The notes beneath the pieces were generated by a model. It was not told where the DNA came from. It did no database searches and was given only the letters and a program-made list of their open reading frames with translations. A program made the translations under genes and the position numbers. A stretch of 64,000 nt of DNA. It comes from Ravibacter sp964559125. GTDB lineage: Bacteria > Bacteroidota > Bacteroidia > Cytophagales > Spirosomataceae. This document shows, piece after piece, positions 33,756-42,655 of the stretch (its first letter is position 1; every line of letters begins with the position of its first letter). The DNA lies in NCBI GenBank assembly GCA_964559125.1, contig CAZLGW010000003.1, forward strand, positions 1 to 64,000. The letters are read 5' to 3'.

Positions 33756-36257
33756 CTAAGCGGGATCCACATCCGCTATAATCTGAATGTGTTTTTTGGT
33801 TTTATCTGCCAGAATTTCGTTTATGCTTTCCTGTATCAGGGATTTTACGGCCCTAAAATTAACCTTTTCCCGCTCAAGTTTAATAAGTATGTCAAACAAA
33901 AAGCGGTTGCGGACCCTGTCTACCAGGGGGGCCTCCGGGCCTAGCACCCGGGTTTTGCCCAACTGCTCCGTCAGGATATCCGCCAGGGCACGTGCCGATT
34001 CAAGCGCGACGGAGGCATCTTCATGCCTGACCGTAAGCTTGATCAGCCTGGTGTAGGGAGGATAGCCGAAATTCGCCCTTTCGACAATTTCAGACCTGTA
34101 CATGGTCTGGTAGTCTCCCGCAATAACCCATTGCAGGAGCTCATGCCCCGGATTGGAAGTCTGGATGAGTACCCTTCCGCGGGTTTTAGCCCTCCGTCCG
34201 GCCCGGCCGCTTACCTGGGTGAGAAGTTGGAAGGCTTTCTCGGTAGCCCTGAATTCTGGAAAATTGATCAGGCGGTCGACGTCGAAAATGCCGACCATGC
34301 TTACGTTATCGAAATCAAGCCCTTTGGTGACCATCTGGGTGCCTACCAGGACATCGGTTTTGTTTTCTTCAAAGTTCCGGATAATATCCGTGTAAGCGTT
34401 TTTTGACCTGGTGGTATCGAGGTCCATTCTTTGAATGCGCGCTTCCGGTACAAGAAGCTCAAGTTGGCTTTCGATCCTTTCAGTACCGTATCCCATGGTC
34501 TTTACCCGGGCCGAGCCGCAGTGCGGGCAGGTGCGCGGAATTGTTTCGCGGTGACCGCAATAGTGGCACCTGAGCTCTGCCTCGCGCATGTGGTAAGTGA
34601 GGGTCACATCACAGTTAAGGCATTCGGAAATCCAGTCGCAATCTTCGCATTGCAGCCAGGGAGCATATCCCCGGCGGTTCTGGAACAGTATCGACTGCTC
34701 GCCGTTTTTAAGATTCGTGCGTATGGCCTCCAGGAGCACGGAGGAAAATTCCTCTTTAAGCGTTTTCTGCTTCCTCTCCTTCTTCATATCGATGATGACA
34801 AACTCCGGCAGGCTCGCTTCGCCATACCGTTCAGTCATGGAAACAAGGCCGTATTGTCCGCTTTGTGCATTGTAATAACTTTCCAGGGAGGGAGTGGCTG
34901 AGCCCAGCAGCACTTTGGCCTTGTGCATAAATCCCAGCATAACTGCTACGTCCCGGGCATTGTACCTTGGGGCCGGGTCGAATTGCTTATAGGAGTTTTC
35001 ATGCTCTTCGTCAACGATAATAAGGCCCAGGTTGTCAAACGGGAGAAACACGGCCGACCTTACCCCAATCACGAACTGGAACCTGCCTTCCACTACACCT
35101 TTCCATACCTCCACTCTTTCGTTGTCTGAGAACCGGGAGTGATAGATACCCATTCTGTTCCCGAATACTTTCTGAAGCCTGGAAACGATCTGGGTCGTCA
35201 ACGCTATCTCCGGCAGCAGGTAAAGCACCTGTACGTCGCTTTTGAGGGCCTGGGCGATGAGATCTATAAAAACCTCGGTTTTGCCGCTGCCTGTAATACC
35301 GTGTAGCAACACGACCGATTTTTCGCGGAACAGGTGGTGTATTTCCTCCGAGGCTTTCTGCTGACCAGTTGAGAGCTTTATTTCCTGCAGATTTTCGGAC
35401 GCAGCATCGGCGATCCTCGAAACCCTGACTTCAAACTGTTCGAATACCCCTTTTTTGATCAGCGTAGTAAGCGCACTTCCGGAGAGGCTGCTGCTTTGTG
35501 TGAATACAGATTTTTCCAGTCCTTTGACATTAAGCCCCGGATTATTGAATACCGGGATATAGCTCAGGTATCTCAATATCACATCAAGCTGCTTGGGCGT
35601 CTTTTCCAGCGAGTTTACCAACTGCTCCAGGACGGACGGATCTGCGTAGGTGTCGGTCAGCTTTATTTTTGCAACTGTTTTAGGCTGGTACTTTTCCTTT
35701 ATTTCTTCAAAAATGATAACCGCTCTTTTGCCGATCAGGCTTTTGATCAGGCCGGTAATGTTTTTTTTCTCCGTGATCCTGCCGATTTCTTCGTAAGTGA
35801 GCATACCGTGCTTCCTGATCTCGTCTACGAGGAAAGTCTCTTCGGGAGTAAGCAGCTCGGGATAATCGAAGTCAGGATTGATCTGCACCTTCGATTGGTT
35901 GGATATCTTGAGGCCCGACGGGAGCGCCACATTCATGACTTCTCCTATAGCGCACATATAATACTCCGACATCCATTTGAACAGCTCCAGTTGCTGCGGA
36001 GTTATAAGCGGTTTCTGATCGAGAAGCTCCAGGATATACCTGGCATTGTAGGCCAGGGGGGGAGTGTCATGTATATTGACGACCACAGCCGTGAGCACCC
36101 TGCCTTTCCCGAATTGTACCACGACCCTCGCTCCGGCGGCGATATCGGGTGCCATCTCGCGGGAAATGCGGTATGTAAACAGCCTGGGGACGGGAACCGG
36201 CAGTATTACATCGGCAAAAAGGGTAATTTCCTCTTCGAAAAGTGACGGGTGATCCAA
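33756..36257 (-). CDS. priA: Primosomal replication restart helicase PriA
   Basis: An 833-residue 3'-5' DNA helicase that restarts stalled forks. It appears to start at TTG 36257, since no ATG lies near the conserved N-terminus (FADVILPVPVPRLFTYRI). Walker A is GITGSGKTEVF (about residues 320-330) and Walker B is VDEEHE (about 415-420). A zinc-binding insert with four CxxC pairs (CEDC, CLNC, CHYC, CPHC) follows, then the helicase C motif QVSGRAGR. The protein is complete. Confidence 0.95.
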   Translation of the reverse strand: MDHPSLFEEEITLFADVILPVPVPRLFTYRISREMAPDIAAGARVVVQFGKGRVLTAVVVNIHDTPPLAYNARYILELLDQKPLITPQQLELFKWMSEYYMCAIGEVMNVALPSGLKISNQSKVQINPDFDYPELLTPEETFLVDEIRKHGMLTYEEIGRITEKKNITGLIKSLIGKRAVIIFEEIKEKYQPKTVAKIKLTDTYADPSVLEQLVNSLEKTPKQLDVILRYLSYIPVFNNPGLNVKGLEKSVFTQSSSLSGSALTTLIKKGVFEQFEVRVSRIADAASENLQEIKLSTGQQKASEEIHHLFREKSVVLLHGITGSGKTEVFIDLIAQALKSDVQVLYLLPEIALTTQIVSRLQKVFGNRMGIYHSRFSDNERVEVWKGVVEGRFQFVIGVRSAVFLPFDNLGLIIVDEEHENSYKQFDPAPRYNARDVAVMLGFMHKAKVLLGSATPSLESYYNAQSGQYGLVSMTERYGEASLPEFVIIDMKKERKQKTLKEEFSSVLLEAIRTNLKNGEQSILFQNRRGYAPWLQCEDCDWISECLNCDVTLTYHMREAELRCHYCGHRETIPRTCPHCGSARVKTMGYGTERIESQLELLVPEARIQRMDLDTTRSKNAYTDIIRNFEENKTDVLVGTQMVTKGLDFDNVSMVGIFDVDRLINFPEFRATEKAFQLLTQVSGRAGRRAKTRGRVLIQTSNPGHELLQWVIAGDYQTMYRSEIVERANFGYPPYTRLIKLTVRHEDASVALESARALADILTEQLGKTRVLGPEAPLVDRVRNRFLFDILIKLEREKVNFRAVKSLIQESINEILADKTKKHIQIIADVDPA

Positions 36258-36297
36258 TGAATTAGTAACTCAACGTTTGTTTCCGGCTTCAAGTTAG

Positions 36298-37239
36298 CTA
36301 TCTGACAGTGAAGTCGCCCTGGCCGATTCTGAAGCCTTCTGCATATAGCTCTACGGTGTACTTCCCGCTTTTAAGCGGTATTCCGCCTCTTCCGTAAATG
36401 ATCGATACCGGCATACGCGCATTCTTATAAGCTATTTTCTGCCTGGAGCTGTAGATCATTTCCCGCTCGTGGTGAAGAAAGGATCCCGAACCCGTAGCCA
36501 TATCGGAAAGAACCGCACCGTCGGGATCGAGGACCCGGAGAAAAATTTCCTTTTCATTAGCTTCCGCCACCGCATTTTCTGCCAGCTCGAAATTCACTTT
36601 AAGCTGGTCGATCCTCTTGGACCGGTATTTGCCGCCATCCCGTTCTTTGCCTTTTTCGGAAATAGCGCTTACCTCGATCTTTTCTGCCTTCAGCGCTGAC
36701 GCAATTGCTATCTTTTCCTGTAGCTCGACCGACTTTGAATTGACGGCGTCTATCTGTTCTCCGAGTTCTTCCTTTTCCGATTCGAGGCCGGAGATCTGTT
36801 CTGAAAGAACCTGGTTCCTGGCGGTGGCACTTCCGAGCTCCTGCCTCAGGCTGGCTATTTCCTGGTCTTTTTCGGTTAGTAGCGCTTCGTAGTTTTTTAT
36901 GCGCTCTTCATACTTTTTGAGGGAAAAGCTGTTCCTGTCTTTGAGGAGTTGCTTGTCTTTTTCGAGCTGGGCTTTCAGCGACAAGAGCGAGTCCACTCTA
37001 CCGCCCAGTTGCTGGATCTGGGCAATTTTGATATCGAGCTGGGTTGAAATGGAATCGAGCTTGCTTTTGGTAGTGAGCACTTCTTCCATGCGTGCCGCGA
37101 TGACCGAATCTTTGGTTGTATTTTCTTTTCGCTCCTGGTAGAAGAAATACAGCAATAAGACGTTGAGCAGGGCCAGTATGGCCAGGGCCGCCCAAAGCAG
37201 ATTCTTACGGTCTTGTTTTTGTTCCCTGTTGTAGCTCAT
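36298..37239 (-). CDS. Coiled-coil, single-span membrane protein
   Basis: A 313-residue protein. After a charged N-terminus comes one membrane helix (about residues 14-32, LLWAALAILALLNVLLLYF). A long coiled coil follows (about residues 55-190, rich in Glu, Lys and Leu heptads), then a C-terminal beta domain of about 110 residues (KVNFELAENAVAEANEKEIF to EGFRIGQGDFTVR). The N-terminal half parallels the truncated gene at 1-188. Family unknown to me. The layout suits a periplasmic spacer or scaffold anchored in the inner membrane. Confidence 0.78.
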   Translation of the reverse strand: MSYNREQKQDRKNLLWAALAILALLNVLLLYFFYQERKENTTKDSVIAARMEEVLTTKSKLDSISTQLDIKIAQIQQLGGRVDSLLSLKAQLEKDKQLLKDRNSFSLKKYEERIKNYEALLTEKDQEIASLRQELGSATARNQVLSEQISGLESEKEELGEQIDAVNSKSVELQEKIAIASALKAEKIEVSAISEKGKERDGGKYRSKRIDQLKVNFELAENAVAEANEKEIFLRVLDPDGAVLSDMATGSGSFLHHEREMIYSSRQKIAYKNARMPVSIIYGRGGIPLKSGKYTVELYAEGFRIGQGDFTVR

Positions 37240-37285
37240 GTAGTGGATTAATTTGGTGTCTTAATAAATATATCAATGAACACAC

Positions 37286-38323
37286 TCAACTGGTTACTTC
37301 CGAAGGCAAAATGTCTTTAATGGAGCTGGTTACGCGTGCGAGGCTCAATTGAGAGCAGGGTTTTCCTGCTTCCCTGATAATCATACAGTCTCGTCCCGAG
37401 CCGTAGCTGCCCGAATATGGGTTGTAGATTTCAAAGTTGTTTAATACACCCATAAGTATCACCCCATAGGTACCGACGGCATTGGCAAGATGAGCGGGCC
37501 CGCTATCAAGTCCAATGAAAAAGTCGGCTCTCCGGATTACTTCCGCTGTTTCCAAGATAGATAGTTTTCCCGTCAGATTGAAATATCTGGGATGATTTAT
37601 ATTCAGGTCGCTTTTCAATCCCACCTCTACGATTGCATAGGAGTAATGCCCGATGAGCCAGTGCGTCAATGCCTGCCAGTGCTGCGCCGGCCAGTCTTTG
37701 GGAGCGAAGTTGGACTGGCAATGAATTACAATAAAGTTTTGGGGGAGATGAAGCTCGTCTACTTTTGCCCGGTGCCTTTTTTGCAGATAAATTTCGGGTT
37801 GCTGATCTTCAGGCAGCCCGATATCTCCCACTTTGGCGAACACTTCCAGCAGGTTACCGTACTCGAAGTAGTTGTCAACGTTGATGTTTTTCGCAACTGC
37901 TACCGGGTTATCGTAAAAAGCCTGGCATTCGGCGCAATGGTTATTGTTCCTGAACTGTAGCTCATATACCTTGTCGAAGACGCCCGATTTCAGTATAACC
38001 TGCCTTTCGGTTACACAGAATTCCGGGAATACCCTGTCGATATGGGGATTAACTTCTACGAGTTCCTTAAAAACAGGTTTGATGAACCATACGATATGGG
38101 CGTTGGGGTGGAGGCTGCGGATATGCCTTGAAAGGGGTTCAACCGCCACGATATCACCGAAATGTTCAGTCCGGACAACGGCTACCAGCTCTGTTCCGGG
38201 ATGTTGTGCCTTGAATTGCCGGAAAGATCTAATGTTTTGATTGCCAGAAAAATAGGCTTTAAAAATATGAGAATACTTTTTGTATCTATGGCGCCACAAA
38301 TCAATAAGAGCTTTTACCCCCAT
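37286..38323 (-). CDS. Glycosyltransferase family 9 (heptosyltransferase-like)
   Basis: A 345-residue GT-B enzyme. The N-terminal Rossmann half has VAVVRTEHFGDIVAVEPLSR (about residues 47-66), the typical GT9 entry. The C-terminal half has the nucleotide-sugar motif FFIGLDSGPAHLANAVGTYG (about 268-287). GT9 enzymes transfer heptose or other sugars in LPS core or capsule synthesis in the cytosol. A cysteine-containing HCAECQ motif and a C-terminal C are lineage features of unclear role. Confidence 0.85.
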   Translation of the reverse strand: MGVKALIDLWRHRYKKYSHIFKAYFSGNQNIRSFRQFKAQHPGTELVAVVRTEHFGDIVAVEPLSRHIRSLHPNAHIVWFIKPVFKELVEVNPHIDRVFPEFCVTERQVILKSGVFDKVYELQFRNNNHCAECQAFYDNPVAVAKNINVDNYFEYGNLLEVFAKVGDIGLPEDQQPEIYLQKRHRAKVDELHLPQNFIVIHCQSNFAPKDWPAQHWQALTHWLIGHYSYAIVEVGLKSDLNINHPRYFNLTGKLSILETAEVIRRADFFIGLDSGPAHLANAVGTYGVILMGVLNNFEIYNPYSGSYGSGRDCMIIREAGKPCSQLSLARVTSSIKDILPSEVTS

Positions 38324-38505
38324 ATGCGATTCTATACTTTAATAATACAGGATACAAAATAACTAATAATCTGTCGGATACCGGCAGTTTTGCCTGATTT
38401 CGACTATAAATTCATGCTTTCCTGATAAAGTATATTAAAAAAGCAGGCCATTGCAGATTGGGGAACCCGGGTAACAGCCGGTCTTTTATCAACTGCCGGC
38501 ATTTC

Positions 38506-39138
38506 TTACTTTCTTTTCTTCTTTCTGATAGTTCCCGTATACTCTTTTTCACCTGCAGACAACCTGGTGGAGAGATGGTTTTCGCGGGGCGGTACAGGAC
38601 ATTGATAGCCGTCGCTGTAGGCACAATACGGGTTGTAGGCTTTGTTAAAATCCAGCGACACTTCGTCCGCTCCGGGCGGGATGACCAGGTCCAGGTAACG
38701 GCCGCCGCCGTAGGTCTGGCTGCCGTTGGTTTTGTCTTTAAAGGGAATGAAGAGGGTCTTGTTAAGACTGGCGAGTGCCCCGGGTATACTGAGACTTTTA
38801 TAAGCCGTGAGCGTACTCTTCACACCGTCGATTTCAAAATGCAGCCTGGCATACCTGATAAACTCTTTCTCAGTACCTGCATAGGTCGGCATCCGGAAGG
38901 GCTTTTCGCCTGTCAGGAGCTCTACCCGGGCCTGTACCAGGTATTTTGTGTCTGTATCGAAAAAGGAGATCCCGGTGGCGTCTTCCGGTCGTAGCGGCGA
39001 TTCGGGGGCGGTTGTGATTTCTTTGAGTTGTTTTTGCCGGTAGTTAGCGATTTCTTCGAGGTGGCTTTGGGCATGGAGTACAGGCACTGCTGGCAGGCAA
39101 AGCAGGAAAGATAAAATTAAGCGTTTGTACCCGTTCAT
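38506..39138 (-). CDS. Secreted DUF1684 protein
   Basis: A 210-residue protein with a signal peptide (YKRLILSFLLCLPAVPVLHAQ). The C-terminal half contains the DUF1684 signature GGGRYLDLVIPP and FNKAYNPYCAYSDGYQCP, ending PPRENHLSTRL. No catalytic role is established for this family. The 182 bases between its stop and the GT9 start contain no gene that I can see. Confidence 0.85.
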   Translation of the reverse strand: MNGYKRLILSFLLCLPAVPVLHAQSHLEEIANYRQKQLKEITTAPESPLRPEDATGISFFDTDTKYLVQARVELLTGEKPFRMPTYAGTEKEFIRYARLHFEIDGVKSTLTAYKSLSIPGALASLNKTLFIPFKDKTNGSQTYGGGRYLDLVIPPGADEVSLDFNKAYNPYCAYSDGYQCPVPPRENHLSTRLSAGEKEYTGTIRKKKRK

Positions 39139-39367
39139 GAAATCAGCAGATCCGTTACAAATTATAACTGGTCAATGCAAGATAATCTCTCCGGGTGAAA
39201 CCGACAGCATCTGTCCGTTGCAAATTCAATATACTCCTTATCCGGATCTCGTTGCCGTATAATAACAATCGTATCGCTTTGTATTGACAATCAGTTGGTT
39301 ATTTCTATATTTATCATTAAACATTCCTGTATTAATCCCGGCTTCCATTAAATCTTATATTCCTGCT

Positions 39368-41092
39368 ATGTCAGCTACCCAACTATTGTTTGTCGTCTCC
39401 CTCCTTGCACTAATGGCGTGCGGGGAAAGACAACCTGCGTTTGAAGCGCCGTTACTGAACAATATTGGTGACTACAGCGTTCCGGTGACTACGTCGTCGA
39501 AGTATGCTCAGCAATTCTTCGACCAGGGCCTGATTATGGCCAACAGCTTCAATCACGGTGAAGCGGAACGATCATTTCGCGAAGCCGTGCGACTCGACAC
39601 GGCCTTCGCCATGGGGTACTGGGGGATTGCCTACGTACTCGGTCCCAATCTGAATTCTGCCGATAACCTCGGAGCAGCCCGGGAAATACAATGGGCGGTT
39701 TCCCGTGCCGGGCAATTCAGAACCGGTGCTTCTGAGTGGGAGAAGGCGCTTATCGACGCCTTCAGGGCCCGGTTCCCGGCAGACAGCGCTATTGCAGACG
39801 ACGAAGGTTTTGTCCGGTCGATGAAGCAGGCCCGCGAGCAGTTTCCAAACCATACGTTTTTAACCACACTCTATGCCGAAGCGCTGATGAACCAGCATGC
39901 CTGGGACTTCTTCGACGGGAAAGGCGGCCTCGCCAGGCCATGGACGCCCGGGATTCTTTCCCTACTGGAGGAGGTTCTCGTTGCCGACCCGAAAAATCCG
40001 CTCGCCAACCATCTGTACCTCCATGCTACCGAAGCGGGCTCCGATTTTACAAAGGCCCTCGAATGTGCCGAACGCCTGAAAACGCTGGTACCTTCAGCCG
40101 GTCACCTCGTACACATGCCCTCCCATATCTATATCAATACCGGCGATTACCATGAGGGTTCGCTGGCCAATGAGGAAGCTGTCAGGGCTGACAGCGCGTA
40201 CATTGCCGAATGCCAGGTACAAGGTTATTACCCGCAGATGTACTACACCCACAACTATCATTTCCTTGCAGCTACCACTGCCTTTGAAGGGCGTGCGGCC
40301 CGTTCCATTGAGGCTGCATACAAAACTGCCGGCCTTGTTGACAGCAAGTATTATCATGAACCCGGCTTTGAAACGGTACACCATTATCTCACTATTCCCG
40401 ATCATGTCCTGGTCAAGTTTGCCCAATGGGAGAAGATCCTGGCTCTGCCGGCTCCGGCTTCCGATCTTCCTTATCCCCGGGCGATCAGGCACTACGCCCG
40501 TGGGATGGCATACGCCAACACAGGGAAACCTGCCGCTGCGGGAGAAGAGCTGGAGCAACTGGATGAACTGGCCGGAAGCCCGCTGCTGGAGGAGCAGATG
40601 ATCTGGGGGATTAATAACGTAAGCGAGGTTTGCCGTATCGCAGCGCTTGTCCTCCGTGCCGAGATTCTTGCCGCCGAAGGACGCCCCGGTCAGGCCATTC
40701 CGCTGCTGAAAGATGCGGTCGGCATCGAGGATCAGCTCAATTATACCGAACCGCCCGACTGGTTCTTTTCCATACGGCATTCCCTGGGTGTGCTGCTGTT
40801 GCAAACCGGTGACGCCCTGCAGGCCGAAAAGGTTTACCGGGAAGATCTTGCCCACTGGCCGCAGAACGGTTTTGCCCTGAACGGCCTGGCCGAAAGCCTG
40901 GCTGCTCAGGGCAGGACATCTGAAGCACAGACTGTCAGAGCGCATTTTACCGAAGCCTGGAAATATGCGGATACTGAGCTGGCAGCCTCGAAAGTAGATC
41001 CTGCAAAGCGGAAAAATGTCGCTTTGAAAACAGATGCTTCTTCTCCTGCGGAGCTGGTCATGCTGAGCGGGACGCTGTGTATGGAGAGGTAG
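39368..41092 (+). CDS. TPR-repeat lipoprotein
   Basis: A 574-residue protein from ATG 39368 (the frame is open from 39284). The signal ends in a lipobox (LLALMACGE, cysteine near residue 18). The mature protein is almost wholly alpha-helical with scattered TPR units, for example FNHGEAERSFREAVRLDTAF near residue 60 and LQAEKVYREDLAHWPQNGF near 490. A histidine-rich stretch (HLVHMPSHIYI and YYTHNYHFLAA) in the centre is characteristic of a large group of Bacteroidetes/Proteobacteria TPR proteins without assigned function. It may bind metal. Confidence 0.8.
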   Translation: MSATQLLFVVSLLALMACGERQPAFEAPLLNNIGDYSVPVTTSSKYAQQFFDQGLIMANSFNHGEAERSFREAVRLDTAFAMGYWGIAYVLGPNLNSADNLGAAREIQWAVSRAGQFRTGASEWEKALIDAFRARFPADSAIADDEGFVRSMKQAREQFPNHTFLTTLYAEALMNQHAWDFFDGKGGLARPWTPGILSLLEEVLVADPKNPLANHLYLHATEAGSDFTKALECAERLKTLVPSAGHLVHMPSHIYINTGDYHEGSLANEEAVRADSAYIAECQVQGYYPQMYYTHNYHFLAATTAFEGRAARSIEAAYKTAGLVDSKYYHEPGFETVHHYLTIPDHVLVKFAQWEKILALPAPASDLPYPRAIRHYARGMAYANTGKPAAAGEELEQLDELAGSPLLEEQMIWGINNVSEVCRIAALVLRAEILAAEGRPGQAIPLLKDAVGIEDQLNYTEPPDWFFSIRHSLGVLLLQTGDALQAEKVYREDLAHWPQNGFALNGLAESLAAQGRTSEAQTVRAHFTEAWKYADTELAASKVDPAKRKNVALKTDASSPAELVMLSGTLCMER

Positions 41093-41111
41093 TGTGGGGC
41101 ATTGCATCCTT

Positions 41112-42017
41112 TCACGGATACAGCTCCCGGAGCGCTTCTGCTGCCTCGATCGGGAAATCTGTTTCCAGCACACTGGCGCCGTCGCTGATGATTGCCCGGT
41201 ATTTTTCCCTGCGGGCTGCTTTGGTGGGGAGCTTGTCGTAGGAAGAGGCCGACGAGATCATCGCCATTGCGCCTTTGGCGTGCAGCAGGCGATATAGTTC
41301 CTGGTTTTCTTCTTTGATATGCGGCCCGATATAGGCCATGAGCTGCCCGAAAGGAATGCCCGCTTTTTCATATTCGTCAAATTGTTCCCGGGTTTTAATA
41401 TGAGCCGAGAAGATCTGTTTTGGATTTTGCTCCAGGTAAAACCGGGCGTGTTCTGCGCTATGTGTGGTGATCATTACAAAGGCTTCGGCATGGAGTTTTT
41501 TAATCAGGTCGGCGATCATAGGGTAGGGTACTCCCTTCTGATCCAGGTTGAGGATAGTCTTACCCTTTGCCCATTCGATTGCTGCCTCCAATGTAGGGAT
41601 TTTGTAAGGCGTCGGATTGCCCGATGTGTCTTTCAGGTAGAGCTCCTGAAGCTCGGCGTAGGTATGGTCGGCGATATTCCCGCTTCCTGTCGTGGTACGG
41701 TCGAGCTTACCGTCATGCATAAGCACAATGACGCTGTCGCTGGTCATCCGCGGGTCGATTTCAAAGATGGCCGGCGTGGATTTGAGCGTATGCTCCATCC
41801 CTTCTATTGAGTTTTCAGGGAACCCGTCCTCTACCGTTCCCCGGTGCCCGGCGATAACAGGCCGGCGATCGGAGGTGAATTTCAGGAACAGGTGCGCCTC
41901 TTCAGGAGTCTGGAGGTTGATGACATGCAACCCTGATTCTGTCTCACCGGTGCCACGGCAGCAGCAGAGCATCAGTGCTGCTATTCCGGTAATTATGTTT
42001 TTAGAAAGATATTTCAT
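41112..42017 (-). CDS. Glycerophosphodiester phosphodiesterase family lipoprotein
   Basis: A 301-residue GDPD-fold (TIM-barrel) protein. The N-terminus (IITGIAALMLCCC) is a lipoprotein signal. Catalytic elements are visible: the first histidine with IAGHRGTVEDGFPENS (about residues 55-70), and the metal ligands and second histidine in FEIDPRMTSDSVIVLMHDG (about 86-104). The family cleaves glycerol-phosphodiesters or related sugar-phosphate diesters. Its start overlaps the stop of the phosphatase gene by four bases, so it is the last gene of the FGGY-kinase operon and may act outside the inner membrane to free the substrate. Confidence 0.85.
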   Translation of the reverse strand: MKYLSKNIITGIAALMLCCCRGTGETESGLHVINLQTPEEAHLFLKFTSDRRPVIAGHRGTVEDGFPENSIEGMEHTLKSTPAIFEIDPRMTSDSVIVLMHDGKLDRTTTGSGNIADHTYAELQELYLKDTSGNPTPYKIPTLEAAIEWAKGKTILNLDQKGVPYPMIADLIKKLHAEAFVMITTHSAEHARFYLEQNPKQIFSAHIKTREQFDEYEKAGIPFGQLMAYIGPHIKEENQELYRLLHAKGAMAMISSASSYDKLPTKAARREKYRAIISDGASVLETDFPIEAAEALRELYP

Positions 42018-42646
42018 AGTAATGAAATTGATGAAACGGTGTGATCCCTGTAATTCAACAGGTGCAGTGCGATTTCGCAGTGTTCATCGAGCGTAAAACG
42101 TGTGATCGCGGAATTTTCCTGGACAATGCGGCGGTAGTTCCTGAGCGGCATCCCAAGCTTATAGGCCAGGTAAAACCTGTTTACAGCGTTATGAGCTACA
42201 ACCAGGATGGTACCGTCCGGGTGGCTTTCACAAGCTTTTTGAAAAAAGGAATCTGTGCGGGTTACGATCTCCATAGCGGTGTTCCCGGCGCCTCCTGCGC
42301 GGGTAGTTTCGGGCGATCGCTCCCAGGCTTCCCAGAGGGCGGGGTCTTCAGCAATGAATTCAGCCCTTGTTTTGCCTTCCCAGGACCCGAAAGAAGCTTC
42401 TTTCAGCTCTTGGACAGTGACAATTTCCGAAGGATTTTTCCCTGATGCAATCTGTGCTGTATCGAATGCCCTTTTCAGAGGTGAGCTGTAGACGGCATCA
42501 AAGGAAATACCCAAAAGTAATTCCCGGGTCCGGCGGGCCTGTTCTATCCCCCTGGGGGTCAATTCAACATCGGTGGCGCCGCAATAGCGGTTCCCGTCGG
42601 CATTCCAGGTCGTTTCTCCGTGGCGGAGCAGGTAAACGGTCAGCAT
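42014..42646 (-). CDS. Histidine phosphatase family protein (PhoE/CobC-like)
   Basis: A 210-residue member of the phosphoglycerate mutase-like superfamily. The phospho-accepting histidine is in YLLRHGETTWN (about residues 5-15). The C-terminal catalytic histidine is in LVVAHNAVNRFYL (about 155-167), with R in SPLKRAFDTA. It is cytosolic, with no signal peptide. In the operon it could dephosphorylate a sugar or sugar-acid phosphate, reversing or bypassing a kinase step. The number of catalytic residues fits an active phosphatase. Confidence 0.87.
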   Translation of the reverse strand: MLTVYLLRHGETTWNADGNRYCGATDVELTPRGIEQARRTRELLLGISFDAVYSSPLKRAFDTAQIASGKNPSEIVTVQELKEASFGSWEGKTRAEFIAEDPALWEAWERSPETTRAGGAGNTAMEIVTRTDSFFQKACESHPDGTILVVAHNAVNRFYLAYKLGMPLRNYRRIVQENSAITRFTLDEHCEIALHLLNYRDHTVSSISLL

Positions 42647-42655
42647 AACAAATGG

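Noticed and set aside
40094..41173. Minus-strand open frame of 359 codons opposite the TPR lipoprotein
   Set aside because: Overlaps a well-formed lipoprotein gene and has no recognisable domain.
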